A DNA stretch of 64,000 nt. Origin: Ornithodoros turicata (taxonomy: Eukaryota > Arthropoda > Arachnida > Ixodida > Argasidae). Where the stretch lies: positions 434,001 to 498,000 of the forward strand of contig NW_026999353.1 in NCBI RefSeq assembly GCF_037126465.1, given 5' to 3'. The notes below the pieces were generated by a model, which saw only the letters and a list, made by a program, of their open reading frames with translations, did no database searches and was not told the origin of the DNA. Each line of letters starts with the position of its first letter. Position 1 is the first letter of the stretch. Shown here one piece after another: positions 1-11,996 of the stretch. A program made the translations under genes and the position numbers.

Positions 1-1435
1 GTACTATACAAGCACGGTTGTCTGAGAGATGCATCTTTTCCAAATTTTGTTTTTGTCCTTTCTGTGTCCTATTCTTTTCCAAGGTGACAATGGGGAATTG
101 TGTGACCACAGGCTGCAGCTTTTAGACAACTGTGTCCAGTTACTTTGATCCATAAAAAAGGCACAGTATATGTGCCTTTTTTATCTCAGTGGTTTTTATG
201 CCCTTACAGTTCAGTTTTTTTATTCATGTGTATGTACTATTAGCATTTACCTAAAGCTACAGTTTTACCGATGCCTTCAGGGCAAATCAGAGGACTCTTT
301 TTTGTGATAGTGAGCTTATCGATGATCTCGCCGGTGCTCTAAGTTCACCCTGTACGCAAATATATGTATTGCCATCTTAATATATATCTCAGAATTTTTT
401 TGTTTTCTAATTTACATCTTATATACGTTCTTCGCAATATTTTGCTACCCTGCCTTACATTTGCTGTTGATGTGTGAGGTTATTTTGCTTCCATCTACTG
501 GAAGGTTTTTAAGAATAAACCTAGTTATTTTTTCATTTGCATCCAGTGTGGCAAGTGGTTTCATAGTGAACACGTGCTCAGGTTCCACGAACGGATGTAA
601 TTAGTAGTAAAAATCAATAAAAACCGTCGGAGTAGCCACGTCCGTGGCTCGTCCTTGATCGGACGTATTTCGGAATGTCCGAGAGGTGGCCACTCGAACG
701 TCCGTAGGACGTCAAGCGGAAAATAGCTGATATCCCACGGACATCCGCATGTCCGGCTTCGGATATCCTGTGGACAACCGTGGGCTTTTTATTTCCGTCT
801 GGGACATGGCTGCCACATAGCACCAGGGGAGTAAGCGGGAGCAGTATGCCTCCCGACACCAGCGATCGATGTTTCGCTGCGCTGCGAAATTGCGCCAGGA
901 GCGGATTCTCACGGCGATCAGGCGCCTCAGCACATCCGCGATATCAGATGCAGTGTCATGGCTACAAGAGCCACGGTGGCGTAGAATAACTAAGAACTGC
1001 CTGACTGCGTATCTACCTTCCCGGTGTTCACGCGCGCCGTGTACCCCAACATCGAAGGCGATCAGCGGCTCCCAGATTCAAAGCCTCCCAGTGATCGGGC
1101 CCAAAATCGGGTACGGAACATTTTTCCGATAGCCAATGTTGCATGTCTTTTTTAATGTCGTGGTCGTCTAGGAAAGACACGTTCAATCCCCAAATGCAGC
1201 GACCGGTGCGGAAATAATCAGCCCTGAGTAACATAAAACGACTCCTTGAGCATTCTCGGAGAGACATACAAGCGATCCAGCCGAGTATGATGGCCGCGGG
1301 AGTTGGTCTCGCCCTAAAAACAAAGAACATGGTAGCCAGGAACTGGAACTTCTATATATGTCTTGTCTTCGTATTGTCTTGTATTGCCAACTGTAGGTTA
1401 GGACAAGCGTAAGCTTGCCCACATCGCGTAATGTC
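1..1435. other. No gene; AT-rich then palindrome-rich spacer
   Basis: I see no supportable gene here. Bases 1-600 are AT-rich unique sequence. Bases 640-1000 are richer in CpG and hold many short inverted copies of a GGACGTCC-like word (for example around 657-720 and 737-780). This makes overlapping frames open on both strands without any protein-like composition. Confidence 0.6.
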
Positions 1436-2628
1436 GTATGTATTGGCATCGAGGCGGAAGACCAGTCATAAGGACTGGCTCCCATATAACTATCTCAACA
1501 AGCTAGGACTAAAACTAGAACTAGTGCAATGCCAAATACTGCTTGTGAAATCACGTCACGTTAAGGATTGCTGTTCGTGCTTGTCGTCGCCATGCAACAG
1601 ACCAAGACTGCGGAGAGTTGCGTACGGGATAACGGCACGAAAGAAAGTAACGCTTAGTAATGAACAACGTACCTTCCATGCGTTTCTTCGAATAGCACAG
1701 ACGAAGTTAGCCAGCGTCTTCCGAACTCCATAGCACCGAGGACTGCTCTCTCCCTCTCTAAGACTCTGCGAACACCCGCTCGAACGAGGCTTAGAACGTG
1801 TGACGTCCCCCGAGCGCGACCGCCGTGTACTGCTATGCAGCGCGCAATCCACACTTGATAATTTATCTCTACGGCTAAGAGAATGAACTGTCGTCTATCC
1901 CGGATTGGAACGGGGGGTTGAAGGAGCGTTTGAATGGTGCCCCAGCGAATCCGTGGAACCCCATACAGCTCCTCAACTCTGTGCCACAAAACGTCGGGAG
2001 CGAGACACTCATGAAAAGCGTGCTGCGCAGTTTCATGGCTAGAACAGAAAGGACATCGAGGCGAGGTGAGACCATAACGATGCAAACGATCCCTGAGCGG
2101 CAGGACATCGTGCGCAAGTTTCCACCGCAAACTTGCACGACGAGAGTCCAACCATCCTGCAGTAGCGTAGCGCCACGCGATCTGACGCGGAACAGATAGC
2201 TCCGGTACACCCGTGGGTGCCGGAAGTAAGCCCAGCAGGGACACATAGAACCGCCTCACTGACCATGTAGAAAGATCAGCGTCCACGTGGCTCTCGCGGA
2301 GGCGACGGACTGATGACACGTACTCTTTTAAGTGGGGAGCAGTAAACTCTGAGCGCGGCCTATTCTGCTGAAAGGAACAAAAGAAACGAATCTCCGGGCC
2401 AAGAAGGTAGTGCAAAAGGTCGTGTGCGGGATGGTTAGGCTCACTCAGGGCATCAAAAATTGTCTTTATACCTAAAGCAAGGCACTTCACTTTTACATGT
2501 GGCACTCGCAAGCCACCGACCTCACGCGACTGGTACAGACGCGCGCGCGACACCCATTCCACACTGTTATCCCATACCAACTGAAAAGCAATACTGAAAA
2601 GCATCGTGTGTGTATTGTCATCAAGCAA
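1436..2628 (-). pseudogene. 5'-truncated L1/Tx1-like LINE, C-terminal ORF2 part
   Basis: An open frame of 324 codons (2628 down to 1654) matches the region after the reverse transcriptase in L1/Tx1-type non-LTR retrotransposons. It shows the VEWVSRARL and GGLRVPHVK segments and then a zf-RVT zinc finger, with Cys192, Cys195, His203 and Cys208 in the word CPFCSSHETAQHAFHECL. The RT catalytic part is absent, so this is a typical 5'-truncated insertion. The first residues of the frame (LDDNTHT) come from the 3' tail of the neighbouring LINE, so the true element begins near 2605. The 3' UTR runs to about 1436 and ends in the word GATGCCAATA, which also ends the copies at 29.2 and 59.2 kb. It is immobile on its own. 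Confidence 0.8.
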
Positions 2629-4395
2629 GATAACTACCTATGGAGGTAGCCTCTTTTACACAAACTCTATCTTACATACCAGATAACAACGCTCCAAAGG
2701 GAGATTGCTTTTTGTACGTGCCATACCCTGCGAACAATCCTGAAACTCCGGAAGAGTTGCTACGGGGGAGCAGTACAATCCTAGTGGGCTTACTAGAACT
2801 TGATATGCCACTCACCTTGATCATAATCAAAGAGCCGAGTCGCTGTAAGCCAGCGGCGACAGCACTCCACAGACCCAAGTAATGACTGCTCACGGGTAAT
2901 ATGTGCACGCAGCCCGGCTCTCATTGCCTGAAAAATAGCCATGATCCCAACATCTGGGCCACCAAAGGACAGCCGGCATCGGCGAATCCAAATTTGGAAG
3001 TTAATTTCCGAAATCAGCAATGCTAGTTGCTTTCGCTCTGCGCGTGCGACCGGCAACGGCTCCAGGTACCTTACGGTGGCCCAATCAACTGCTGGGAGCC
3101 CAAATATTTGCGCCGCCCTACTCCATAGTAAAAGTGGAATATGGCATCGCAAAAAACAATGTTCTGCTGTCTCAGACATGCCACAAGACGGACAGCCGTC
3201 CGTCCGACATATCCGAAAACGGTGCAAACGTTCACGCAGTGGGAGGACACCATGGGCCAGCTTCCACTGGAGACTAGCGCGCCGTGCATCAAGCCAGCCA
3301 GCAGTGATACGCCGCCATGCGAATTTCGTTGGCACTGCTGGCCTTGCGGGGCCCGGTCGCATTTCCCTGTAGGCGGCGTAGAAATCACGGACGCTCCACA
3401 AGGAAATGTCTCCGTCTGGGCATTCGACACGCAAGCGCCGCACGACAGCAACACAAGCACACAAATAAGGAGGGAGTACTTCCGCTCTGGGGCGAAGCTC
3501 GGGACTTTCGAGGAACCACCTGGTGGCGTATTCCAGGAAATACTGCACTAATACGCAAGCCGGGTGCTCTGATGCACGGAGCGCCTCAAAGAGAATACGC
3601 GATTGAAGCGCCAAGCACCTTTCTGGCACAGCCGGTACTCCTAAGCCACCCAGATCACGGCTTCCGTGGAGTTGAGACCTACAGACCCATTCAACGGATC
3701 CGCCCCACAGGAAGCGGAACGCGTGTCGTGTGATAGCTGCTTGTATTATCGCTGGCGGGGATGAAACAGCCGCTAAAAACCACAAGCGACTGTAATACCA
3801 TGCTGCTAACAGCCGTGCCCGGAATGTGATCGGCAATTCAACAAACTTAAGTTCTCGCAGAACAGCACTACAGCGGCTGAATACTCGAGGCCAGTTGACA
3901 GCTGAGACCCCTGCACTGTCAAAAACAACTCCCAGGATTTTAACCTGAGGTTTTACAGGAACTTGAAATGGTGGAGCACAGGTTGGCTGAACATTTAAAA
4001 AAAGAGCGACACTTTTGGACCTATTCAATCTTGCCCCAGAAACTGTACCGTAGTCTTCGAACGCTTTCAACACTGGCTCTAGGGAACTCTCGCGCGGTAG
4101 TATGACGGAGACATCATCAGCGTACGCAAACACAGGCGGTGGGCATCTATTAGGCAGCCTTAGGATAACTGAGAGAGAACACAGCCTCCCGAGGAGAGGG
4201 TTGATGGCAATGGCATACAAGGCGGGGGAGAGAGGGCATCCTTGTCGGACACCACACGTAACGTCAAACGAAGACGATAGACCACCAGCTACGGAAACGA
4301 CACTTTTTGCGCCTTTGTATAGCACCTCAACGAAGCGCACCCAACCATCGGCGAAACCATATCGTGAAAAGCATCGTGTAATGTCGTGTCTCGTA
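2614..4395 (-). pseudogene. L1/Tx1-like LINE ORF2, RT palm to C-terminus
   Basis: One uninterrupted frame of 515 codons (4340-2793) covers the second half of a LINE ORF2. It contains the RT block GVRQGCPLSP (residues 30-39), the catalytic FAYADDV block (residues 72-78), a KILGVVF block near residue 135, and a zf-RVT finger CPSCGMSETAEHCFLRC near residue 375. The endonuclease and the RT fingers are missing, so it is 5'-truncated at about 4395. The 3' UTR ends at about 2614 with TTGATGACAATACAC, a terminus shared with the copies at 46.9 and 63.9 kb. The long frame without stops suggests this is one of the younger LINE insertions here. It lies head to tail with the copy at 1.4-2.6 kb but belongs to another subfamily. 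Confidence 0.85.
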
Positions 4396-6782
4396 CAGTT
4401 ATTGCGGCTATCACCGCAAACGCGAAATTCGAGTCTGGCGACTGCTGGATACCATCAGTGCCAGTTTTGCAACTTTGCTGGTGTGGTGGATGCGGTTAGA
4501 ATAAAAAATGTTCGTCACTGTAGCTCCCCTCGCGGTACGCGATGACGACGACACTTGAATTAAATGGTTCTGGTGGCACCGTTCTGCGAAATATTGTATG
4601 GAGCCAAAAAGCTCCGTTTGCCCCGAAGATGTTAAAGTTTTGGGAAGATAAGATACCAATAACGGAAATTACGAATGACAGTAATTTGGTATAATCACGC
4701 GCCTACTTTAAACGTGGCGAAACCATATTTTTTTAAGAAAATGATTTTTCAGAAGAGATCTAGGAAAAATCCAAGAAAGATTCAAGAAGGAAACCCCTAA
4801 AACATGTGCATTTGCTTCAAAAAAAAAAAAAAGAAAGAAAGGCCAACCTCAGGGGCCGGCTTCCTGTGGCATTTCAGCATAGTTCAAACCATAGCGTTGA
4901 ACGAAACCGCAACCGAAAATCGGAATTAACTCCAATTTTTAGCCGGAACTCAACCGGAATTTAACCTTGGGGCTGAGCCGGTACCCAATCGATTTAAAAA
5001 CTTCGGTTACCGGGTCGGGTTGATGTTTGTGGGAGGGGGGAAGGGGGATTCGAGCGGTCTGCCTGCCTAGATTTGCTGCACCTTGTTCGTGGAAAGGATG
5101 AAAGGAGGTCTTGTTGGTGGAAAAACAGAAATAAATACATAAAAAACGTAAAAAGATCTTTAGTGGTACCTAGAATTTTGTAAGAACCTCGAAATGGTTC
5201 CCAACCGGTTTACAGCCTATGGACCGGTTAATCAAACCCAGGTATATGTGAACGCCGGAGCTGAACCGGTAACGAACCTTTGTAGCCGAAGCCGAACTCG
5301 AAACAAACCGAAAAACGTTTCGGTTCGACGCTCTGGTCCAAATATATATTAGATACCAACTCTCACGCAGGGACTAAGGCTTCGCCTCTACCGCTCCCCT
5401 AGCGGTATGCAGTGACGACGGCGCTTGAGTTTCGAAAAGTGAAATACCAACGCTGATTATATATGAGTGGTGTTCAATCTGTAATGTGCCAGAGTAGGAA
5501 CTATCGTCGTGGGAGTATATTTAAAAACTAACACGATGATTTTGAAACAGTTTCTGAGTTAAGCGGCATGAGATCGACATAGGCTGAATATATGTTCAGC
5601 AGAATAGCGATACCACCAGATAATAGGGTAGCTGACGCCCTAAAAACTGACACACTCTGATAAAATACTGAGACGCGTCGTCACCATTTCTGGACGAAGA
5701 TGTAAATAGTACGCACGAAATTCAATCAAAGGACGCAGACAATACGTTTCCTGTAACTGACTGGTTATAAGAATGAACACGACGGATACTTGCCGTTGTC
5801 GACTACACCTATTGTCGTATTCGACGAAAGAACGGCATATCGGGAGCAGACTTTGCAGAGAGTTAGCATATTCTTGTTACATTTTCGTTGCATCCGCTCC
5901 CAACATGAAATAGGGCAGTGTACCGCCTCAGCGGCGGTGAATCGCACACCTCGTCATCATCCAATGTATGTGCGTGTGTTTTGTTACATTTTGTTTTTGT
6001 GAAACGCAGATATTACCCCAAAACAGTATATACGTACAAATTTGTATTGCCAACGTTTCAAAGGCGCTGTTGTATTCTGGTTGTGCATATCGGGAGAAAA
6101 AGGGACTTCCGAAATTTCGCTTTGAGCTTGAACATACCGGGTGTCTCACGAATGATTCTCCGAAACATAGTTCGTACGCAGGTGGCGCTATGCAAATGTT
6201 TTCTCTTCAGTGACAGTGAGCATTGTTGAGACATCGGCCAGGTACTACGCGGTGAGTGACTCATCTGCTACGCTCATTCACTAAATAGAGTTCCTGGCTC
6301 CTAAGTTCTACATATGAGGCTTTTGGAACCTCGCGGGGGGTGTGGCACATGACAGTTAACCACGAAGACGATAAAGGTTACATAAACGCAGCTAGCGAAT
6401 GTGGAACTTTCAACATTTGATCATAACCAACCTTTAAATATGAAGATCTGTTGAAAGTTCCGCGTTCCCTGTCCGTCCATTTGTTGCTTTCTTCGTCTTC
6501 ACTGGCGATTCTCTCTAAACCTGTCCTTGCGTCTGGTTTTCACTCCATTGCTATTACTAGTACATTCCTACTGAAAGTTCTGTCCAAACCCTACATGGTC
6601 GATTTGTAATATGGTGCCTTCAGTGACAGAAGCAACGGTCTAGTTCAGTCGCAGCCTTTGTGACCTCCCAAGGAAATTTGAGTGAAGATCCTCGAGTACT
6701 TGAAACATAGCTTTTCCGCAGTTGTTAATAGCTTCCTGATGAATTGACTAAGAAATAGATCTGACTGACCTACAGTGCAACC
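4396..6782. repeat. Diverged interspersed repeats with GAACCG-rich core
   Basis: There is no gene here. Bases 4400-4560 resemble 48000-48140 (shared words such as TCTGGCGACTG and TTTGCTGGTG). The word GACGACGACACTTGA near 4540 recurs in altered form near 5415, so the two may flank one insertion. Between 4880 and 5340 the sequence is dominated by an imperfect, dispersed AACCGGAAC/GAACCG motif. A second patch lies at 7022-7170. Bases 5440-6780 show nothing recognisable. Confidence 0.5.
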
Positions 6783-6990
6783 GACCTATAGGAACAAGGC
6801 GCACGAGATAGTCGAGAGGTGAGATACTTGCGTTAACCTGTGCCACAGCAAAAAAAGGAACGTTACAACGCCAAAAACAGTTTTCTGCAGTTTCACACGT
6901 CCCGCAAGGCGGGCAACCCTCGAGCGAGAGATGTGAAAGCGGCGTAGTTCGCTCGCGGAGAGGAAGACCGTCGAGTGCAGGCTTCCATTG
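6783..6990 (-). pseudogene. Short L1/Tx1-like LINE relic (zf-RVT region)
   Basis: This 200-bp piece aligns by eye with 47420-47580 in the same orientation. Both have the GCCACAGCAAAA run, the CCCGCAAG-CGGGCAACC run that encodes the zinc-finger cysteines, and the GTAGT-CGCTCGCG run. Frameshifts break the frame, and neither end of the element is preserved. It can only be a fossil. Confidence 0.65.
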
Positions 6991-7021
6991 AATACTCGAA
7001 TGGCAGGCATCCAGAGTGTCA

Positions 7022-8797
7022 AACGGAACCCGAACCGAACACCGTTATTAACCGTTATTTTTGGCCGAACCGGAACTGAACCGAATCGAAAGAGTCGACG
7101 CCATCTTGGAGCTGAACCGGAACTAAACCTGTAAAAAAAATATCGGTTGCCGGTTCAAATGACGGTTCACACGGAATTAAGTGCGAAACTTTGGATGTTT
7201 TGCATGAACACAAAAACTATTTTTCGTATTTTTTCTTCATTTACTAGCTTCGTAGACTTCGCCTTGCTTGGCGAAAAAGTCGTGCCTCTCAACAATGATC
7301 TGGATTTTCCCGAGTCACGAAATAGCAACAGATAGTAACTGTAAGGACTACTAATGTCTAAGACATAAATTCGAATATGTATAAGAATTAGTGATCAATG
7401 ACAGTTCTGGGTAGTAGTCAGTAAGTGACATATATTAAAATAATATACTAATCAGACTCAGCTATAGCTGACCTTTAACAATTGCCCGGCGTGTCTACGC
7501 AACGGCGCGCGCAATGGCAGAAACGTCACTTGGAGGTAGGCATGTGCGCCTCCTCGCCACGCCGCTCCGCCCGTAAGTTTCTTTACACCGCCGCTGCTGT
7601 TTCCAAAGCGACGCGCCGAGGGCCTCTTCGCGCCTGTTCTCGGACGCGAAAAGGCGCATTGCAGCCCCCCCCTCCCCCGCGCTCTTGTTGATGGCGGCGA
7701 CGGTAGGTTGCGGCTTTGGCTGTTTTTGACCTGTGTTTGTTCGCGCCGCGAACGCCGCCTCCACCGGTGGTGAAATCGGCATGACGCCTGCTCCGCTTAA
7801 AGTCCCATCGGCACACACGTCTACTTGGAGCACACCAGACACCCATTCCCCGGCGCCGTCCAATCAGTCTCTCCTCGTCGGACGGGTGATGACCAAGTAA
7901 TCTTGCCGAAAGAGAGCAAATGGGGGGGGGGGGGGGGCTGTTTGTGTTTCTGGGCGCGGCGTTTGTTTTTCTCTACATTGCCCATGTACTGAAGACGCCG
8001 CTTTCGCTGTGATCTGAACGTTGTGCGCCGTAGCAGATCACGACATGGAATTGCTGCTGGAAAGGGTTCTGACTGATGCCGCGTCTGCTGATAGTGTTTT
8101 CCGAATTATTAACGCAACTGGGCGCGTCCGAATATTGATGTGCCATAGTAATCGCAATGGCAACTGCGACTCTAGTATGATTCTCTCTTTAATACGTTGT
8201 GATTGATCACTTACCACTGTTTCAGACTCTGTATTTCTGTGCCACTGTTACCTCTATTAGTTTCTATTATGTTGTTGGTTCGTTTTCAGTTCGGAGTGCA
8301 CCACCACCTAGCCAACTGTCGTTCATGGGCACCATGAAAATACCAATAAATAATAAATCAAACAGCGTCACAGGCCGTCAAAGTGTGCGTCACATGCGCC
8401 GCCATCGAGGTAAAGTATTCGAAGGAGCACTGTGAGCACTGCTACGCATGCCATCTGCTGCTGATCGTCTGCAACGTACATTTAATAAAAAAAACTCCGG
8501 AGGCTCTGGAGAAGACTCCTTCATGCTATGCGCATGTGGGAGAGCAAAATCAGCCGTAATAGCAGATGGCAATCATATCTCGTAATTCAGCACGGACACC
8601 GAGACAGTTAAATGGCGTTTGCATTTGTCTTGCAGTTTATCTACATGGGCACAGAGAGTGGTGCAGACATTCTAGGCATGTAGAAGTCGTGCACGACAAC
8701 TGAGGAAGGACGAAAACTAAGCAGAGCATAGTGCAAAACGTTCCCAAAAGGAGCACCTGGGAAGAGAATTGACAACGTGAAATCTCTGCTGACAATT
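7022..8797. other. Non-genic: GAACCG patch, CpG-rich block, G16 run
   Basis: Bases 7022-7170 repeat the GAACCG-type composition seen at 4.9-5.3 kb. Bases 7480-7900 are CpG-rich, which leaves frames open on both strands but without protein-like composition. An uninterrupted run of 16 G lies at 7922-7937. The CpG block could be a promoter or an old first exon, but I see no start or splice context that decides this. Bases 7960-8797 show nothing recognisable. Confidence 0.45.
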
Positions 8798-10816
8798 CCC
8801 TGTTGAAAAAAAGCCAAATAGGTTGTATGCGATCCTATTTATCCTATACAAATTGATGTAGGATCCTTTATGTCCTATTTTGTATCATGTGGGAGAGTTG
8901 TGGGATCCTACATGTCTCATATTAGGCTATGTAGGAGAGTTGTGGTGTCCTACTTGTCCCATATTCGGCAATATAGGAGAGTTGTAGGACACTACATCGC
9001 CTATATCCGGCTACGTAGCAGACTTGTAGGATCCTACAAGGCATCAAAAAGGAGCTATGGGAGATCTTACGTGGCCTGTTTGGTTTCATGTGGGGAGGAC
9101 GTGGGGAATTATTTTGAGATATGGAAGTGATATATTAACACAGCAACAAACATTATTTGATTCCTTCAAAACAGGGGCCCAGAACGAACTAGTCATATTC
9201 AATCATGTTTGCCAACGCGCACACATACGGCAGGTTATCAAGTGCGAATTCTATTAGAACCACTGCAAATGAATATATTTTTTTAGGTTGAAAACAACTG
9301 AATGGACTGGTTGCATTAATTTATGGAACATGCATAGAGTATGCCCATTACTAGTCGACGAAACATCAAGCATACAATGATGCGTGCATTCCTTTGAGTA
9401 CTATTTAAGCACAAACTTCGACAACAGTGCGCAACAGGTCGAGGTGGCGGTTGAACGCCATCGAGCGACATTGCGGTGTCGATGGGGTTTTCGGTCTAAT
9501 TTCTACGACTAAACCGGTTCTATATGGACGCGGCTTGTTGTGACGGATTCCCCAATCCTTCGCCTTCACGTGCACGCTCACGGCTCGCAGGAAATCCTAA
9601 GAGTAGTCGAGATACTTGAAAATTCCAAGCCTCCGCTGCACTTCCGATACATTCGGAGCTCCGTAACATCCGCCCCGGTGGTCATGTCGACGCCAGAATT
9701 TCCGTCCTAGTAGGACATGAGTCGCTCTACGATCGGTCAAATGGAACCATGAGTCGGTCTTTAGCGGTTCGGGGGTTGTGGGCAGAGACGCGTTCGTAAC
9801 TCTGTTTTTTTAAGCTTTGATGCCCTTTTTCGGACGGAAGCCCGCGTCGGACAGTTTTCACCTTTCTAGAGTGTACTCGCCTCAACTCGGTGAACGTGGC
9901 AAAATTTACTACAGCTGTCAAAGTCTTCTGGTTCTCGAGCTACCGGTTTCCGTGTTTACACTCCTCCCAGTACATGGGACTGCCGGCTGTTTTTCCCCTA
10001 AAACCGTTTCCATCGCACCTACAGAGTCGTGTTTGACATAGTTTTGAAGCTCTTGACGTGCTCTTTCCAACCGCTTTAATCCCGTAAGCGCGAGGCTCTC
10101 CGTTCCCCAGATATGGGCTTTGCAGTTGGAGGGTCATGGCACTGGCGCCAGCAAGTCTGGCTGACGCCGCTCGGAGACGCTTCCGTGGGTGCCGTTCCTT
10201 TAGCGCCGTAATCTCGCTTACCTAACGTCCAATTTACTGGAAATTTTGGATGCGTGTTCTTCGTTCTTTGCTCTACAACTTTTCAATTCGCACCTTCCGT
10301 CTATTTACTACAGGTTATGACGTTATTCCCGAAATTCCTTAGGCTGACTCTCCTTCTGCGCACCTTCGTCCCTGTTTTTAGGTTTGAACCCTGTGGGAGA
10401 TCTGAATCACCTATTAATGGATTCGTGCACTCCGAACACCGAACGGCTAGAAACTTGCGGGATCTTTTTATCTCTCTCCATTCTCGAGTGAGGACAAACA
10501 TGGCAAAAGCGGCTCGTTATACATGGGGCTGGGGGCATTTTTTTCGATGTCGGTTGTTTGTTGGCGTAGAAATGTGATTGAAGACTTATTTTGACGGGAA
10601 AAACGTCCTCTTTCCAATGGCACTGGTCACCCGTACGCGCGACTTTCTGCTTTCTGGATGTAGCGCGAGGAGAGCATGGTGGAGAGAGCCGTTACAGCCC
10701 GGCCAGGCGGCGCCGTTGGAGCTTGGAATTCCTCCAGCTCATTTGGAAGGGAAATCATAGAAGCGTTCGGACGCATGTCCAGAGAGCTCTCGTTCGGGAA
10801 GCGTCTTTCGTCGTAG
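8798..10816 (+). repeat. Inverted-repeat arm 1 of composite transposon
   Basis: This 2.0-kb arm is matched in reverse complement by 14212-16256. Identity is high by eye: frames that run plus here recur almost unchanged on the minus strand there. Homology stops abruptly at CTTTCGTCGTAG (10805-10816). Open frames inside the arm mostly reflect the 60-bp subterminal periodicity and are not evidence of a protein. Confidence 0.85.
8865..9050 (+). repeat. Subterminal 60-bp tandem units with TAGGATCCTA
   Basis: There are about three imperfect units of about 60 bp, each with GTAGGAGAGTTGTGG followed by a TCCTAC box and a CATATTNGGC box. The half-sites TAGGA and TCCTA alternate, making nested palindromes. 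The mirror copy is at 16000-16190. Such arrays next to the terminal repeats are common transposase-binding regions in cut-and-paste elements; this role is inferred. Confidence 0.65.
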
Positions 10817-11625
10817 TTTTGGTGGTTTTGGTGCCCCGCAGTGCTGTGACTGTATTTCATGCCTTACTAGTGGTATCTGGACCTGTTTCTGTGTGTGTAC
10901 CTTGGAAGACCGAAAGCTGTTGGATTTCGTGAATTGAAGGTTAGTTGTGTGCATGTAATGCCATGTTTCGTGCACCTTTTGCTTTGTATTCTTCCTAGCG
11001 TGTGGGTTCCTATAACTTTATCCGCTCAGTGCGATTATTACCCTATTGTTACCTATTTCCTTATCCTCCATCTGTAATCTTGTGCTCTTACCCTGTTGGT
11101 TAACCTGTATCATCACTTAACATCAGGTTGATATAATGTGTGATGCTTCTGCGGCCCTGCTACAGGGTACCGGTGCTCTAAAGATACAGATCTTCCTTTT
11201 TTGGTTATTAATTCATAATAACTCAGCTTGTGTCATGCATATTTTCCCCGAGTGTGGAAGGAATATGACAGAATGTAAATAGTTGCGGATATTATAACTC
11301 AACGTGCATTGTTTTCACCCTGTTCAGGTAATGCCTTACTGACACCCTTGCTGTAGCCCCAGTTGTCATAGTTAATTGATCTTACTGCTAACAAACAAAG
11401 CCATTGTCTTTGGACCTCAAGTAACAGCATATGTGGGAAGTCTGGTTAACCTGTGCACGAGTTTTGGCATATTTTATGTGACACATAATGTATTATCCCT
11501 TGTTAAATCTAGCTTCCTAACTCACTTTATTGTTTCAGATGCCTACAAGAAATATATCTTAGAGCTATCATCTAGCATGATCTGTAAAGGTGTTGAAGAC
11601 GCTGTACATCAGGCAAGAGTGTGAT

Positions 11626-11996
11626 TGTTCAACAGACATGTCACAGGGATTATGAACGATATCAATAAAAAAAAAAAAGAAGCTGCATGATTTGTTATTT
11701 CCTAATATACACAGCACAATAGGGTGCACAAATGATACGGGATCACAACGAGAGACTTGAACCTATTTGCATGTAGGACCCAACGTAGGTCCCACAATCA
11801 AATAGGATCCTGTTAATATGTAGGATCGCATTTGCATGTAGGTCCCCCAACCAAATAGGATCCTGTTTATATGTAGGATCGCATTTGCATGTAGGACCCA
11901 CAATTAAACAGGATCCTATTTGTATGTAGGTTCCTTCATCATGTAGGACCTGGTGTCATAATACCATATGGAGTCAAGTAGGAATTTCCAGTAGGG
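11626..11996 (+). repeat. Right terminal segment of composite transposon, copy 1
   Basis: This 371-bp segment is repeated in the same orientation at 16257-16625. Both begin at TGTTCAACAGACATG, pass an A-run (AATAAAAAAA), contain three GGATCCT-bearing units spaced about 53 bp, and end with GGAATTTCC-AGGG. Copy 2 starts exactly where inverted arm 2 stops. Confidence 0.8.

Larger units (their letters stand above)
8798..11996. mobile_element. DNA transposon, terminal CCCTGTTGRAA, about 3.2 kb
   Basis: The left end reads CCCTGTTGAAAAAAAG. The right end, read on the minus strand, is CCCTACTGGAAATTCC here and CCCTGTTGGAAATTCC in the second copy of that end (to 16625). The ends are therefore short terminal inverted repeats CCCTGTTGRAA. 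Both subterminal zones contain tandem units built on the palindrome TAGGATCCTA: about 60-bp units at 8865-9050 and about 53-bp units at 11765-11930. No transposase is recognisable in the interior, so this is a non-autonomous or decayed element. A clear target-site duplication was not found: the left flank is TGACAATT and the right flank is TGACGTAG, sharing only TGAC. The superfamily is undetermined. Confidence 0.6.

Noticed and set aside
614..1330. Overlapping frames on both strands
   Set aside because: GC-rich palindromic sequence keeps several frames open. Composition and motifs are not protein-like.
7495..7863. 122-codon minus-strand frame in the CpG block
   Set aside because: Low-complexity Ala/Gly/Arg composition and simultaneous open frames. 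No domain.
8870..9130. 86-codon repetitive protein frame
   Set aside because: Its internal 20-residue periodicity comes from the 60-bp DNA repeat. The mirror arm opens the same frame on the other strand.
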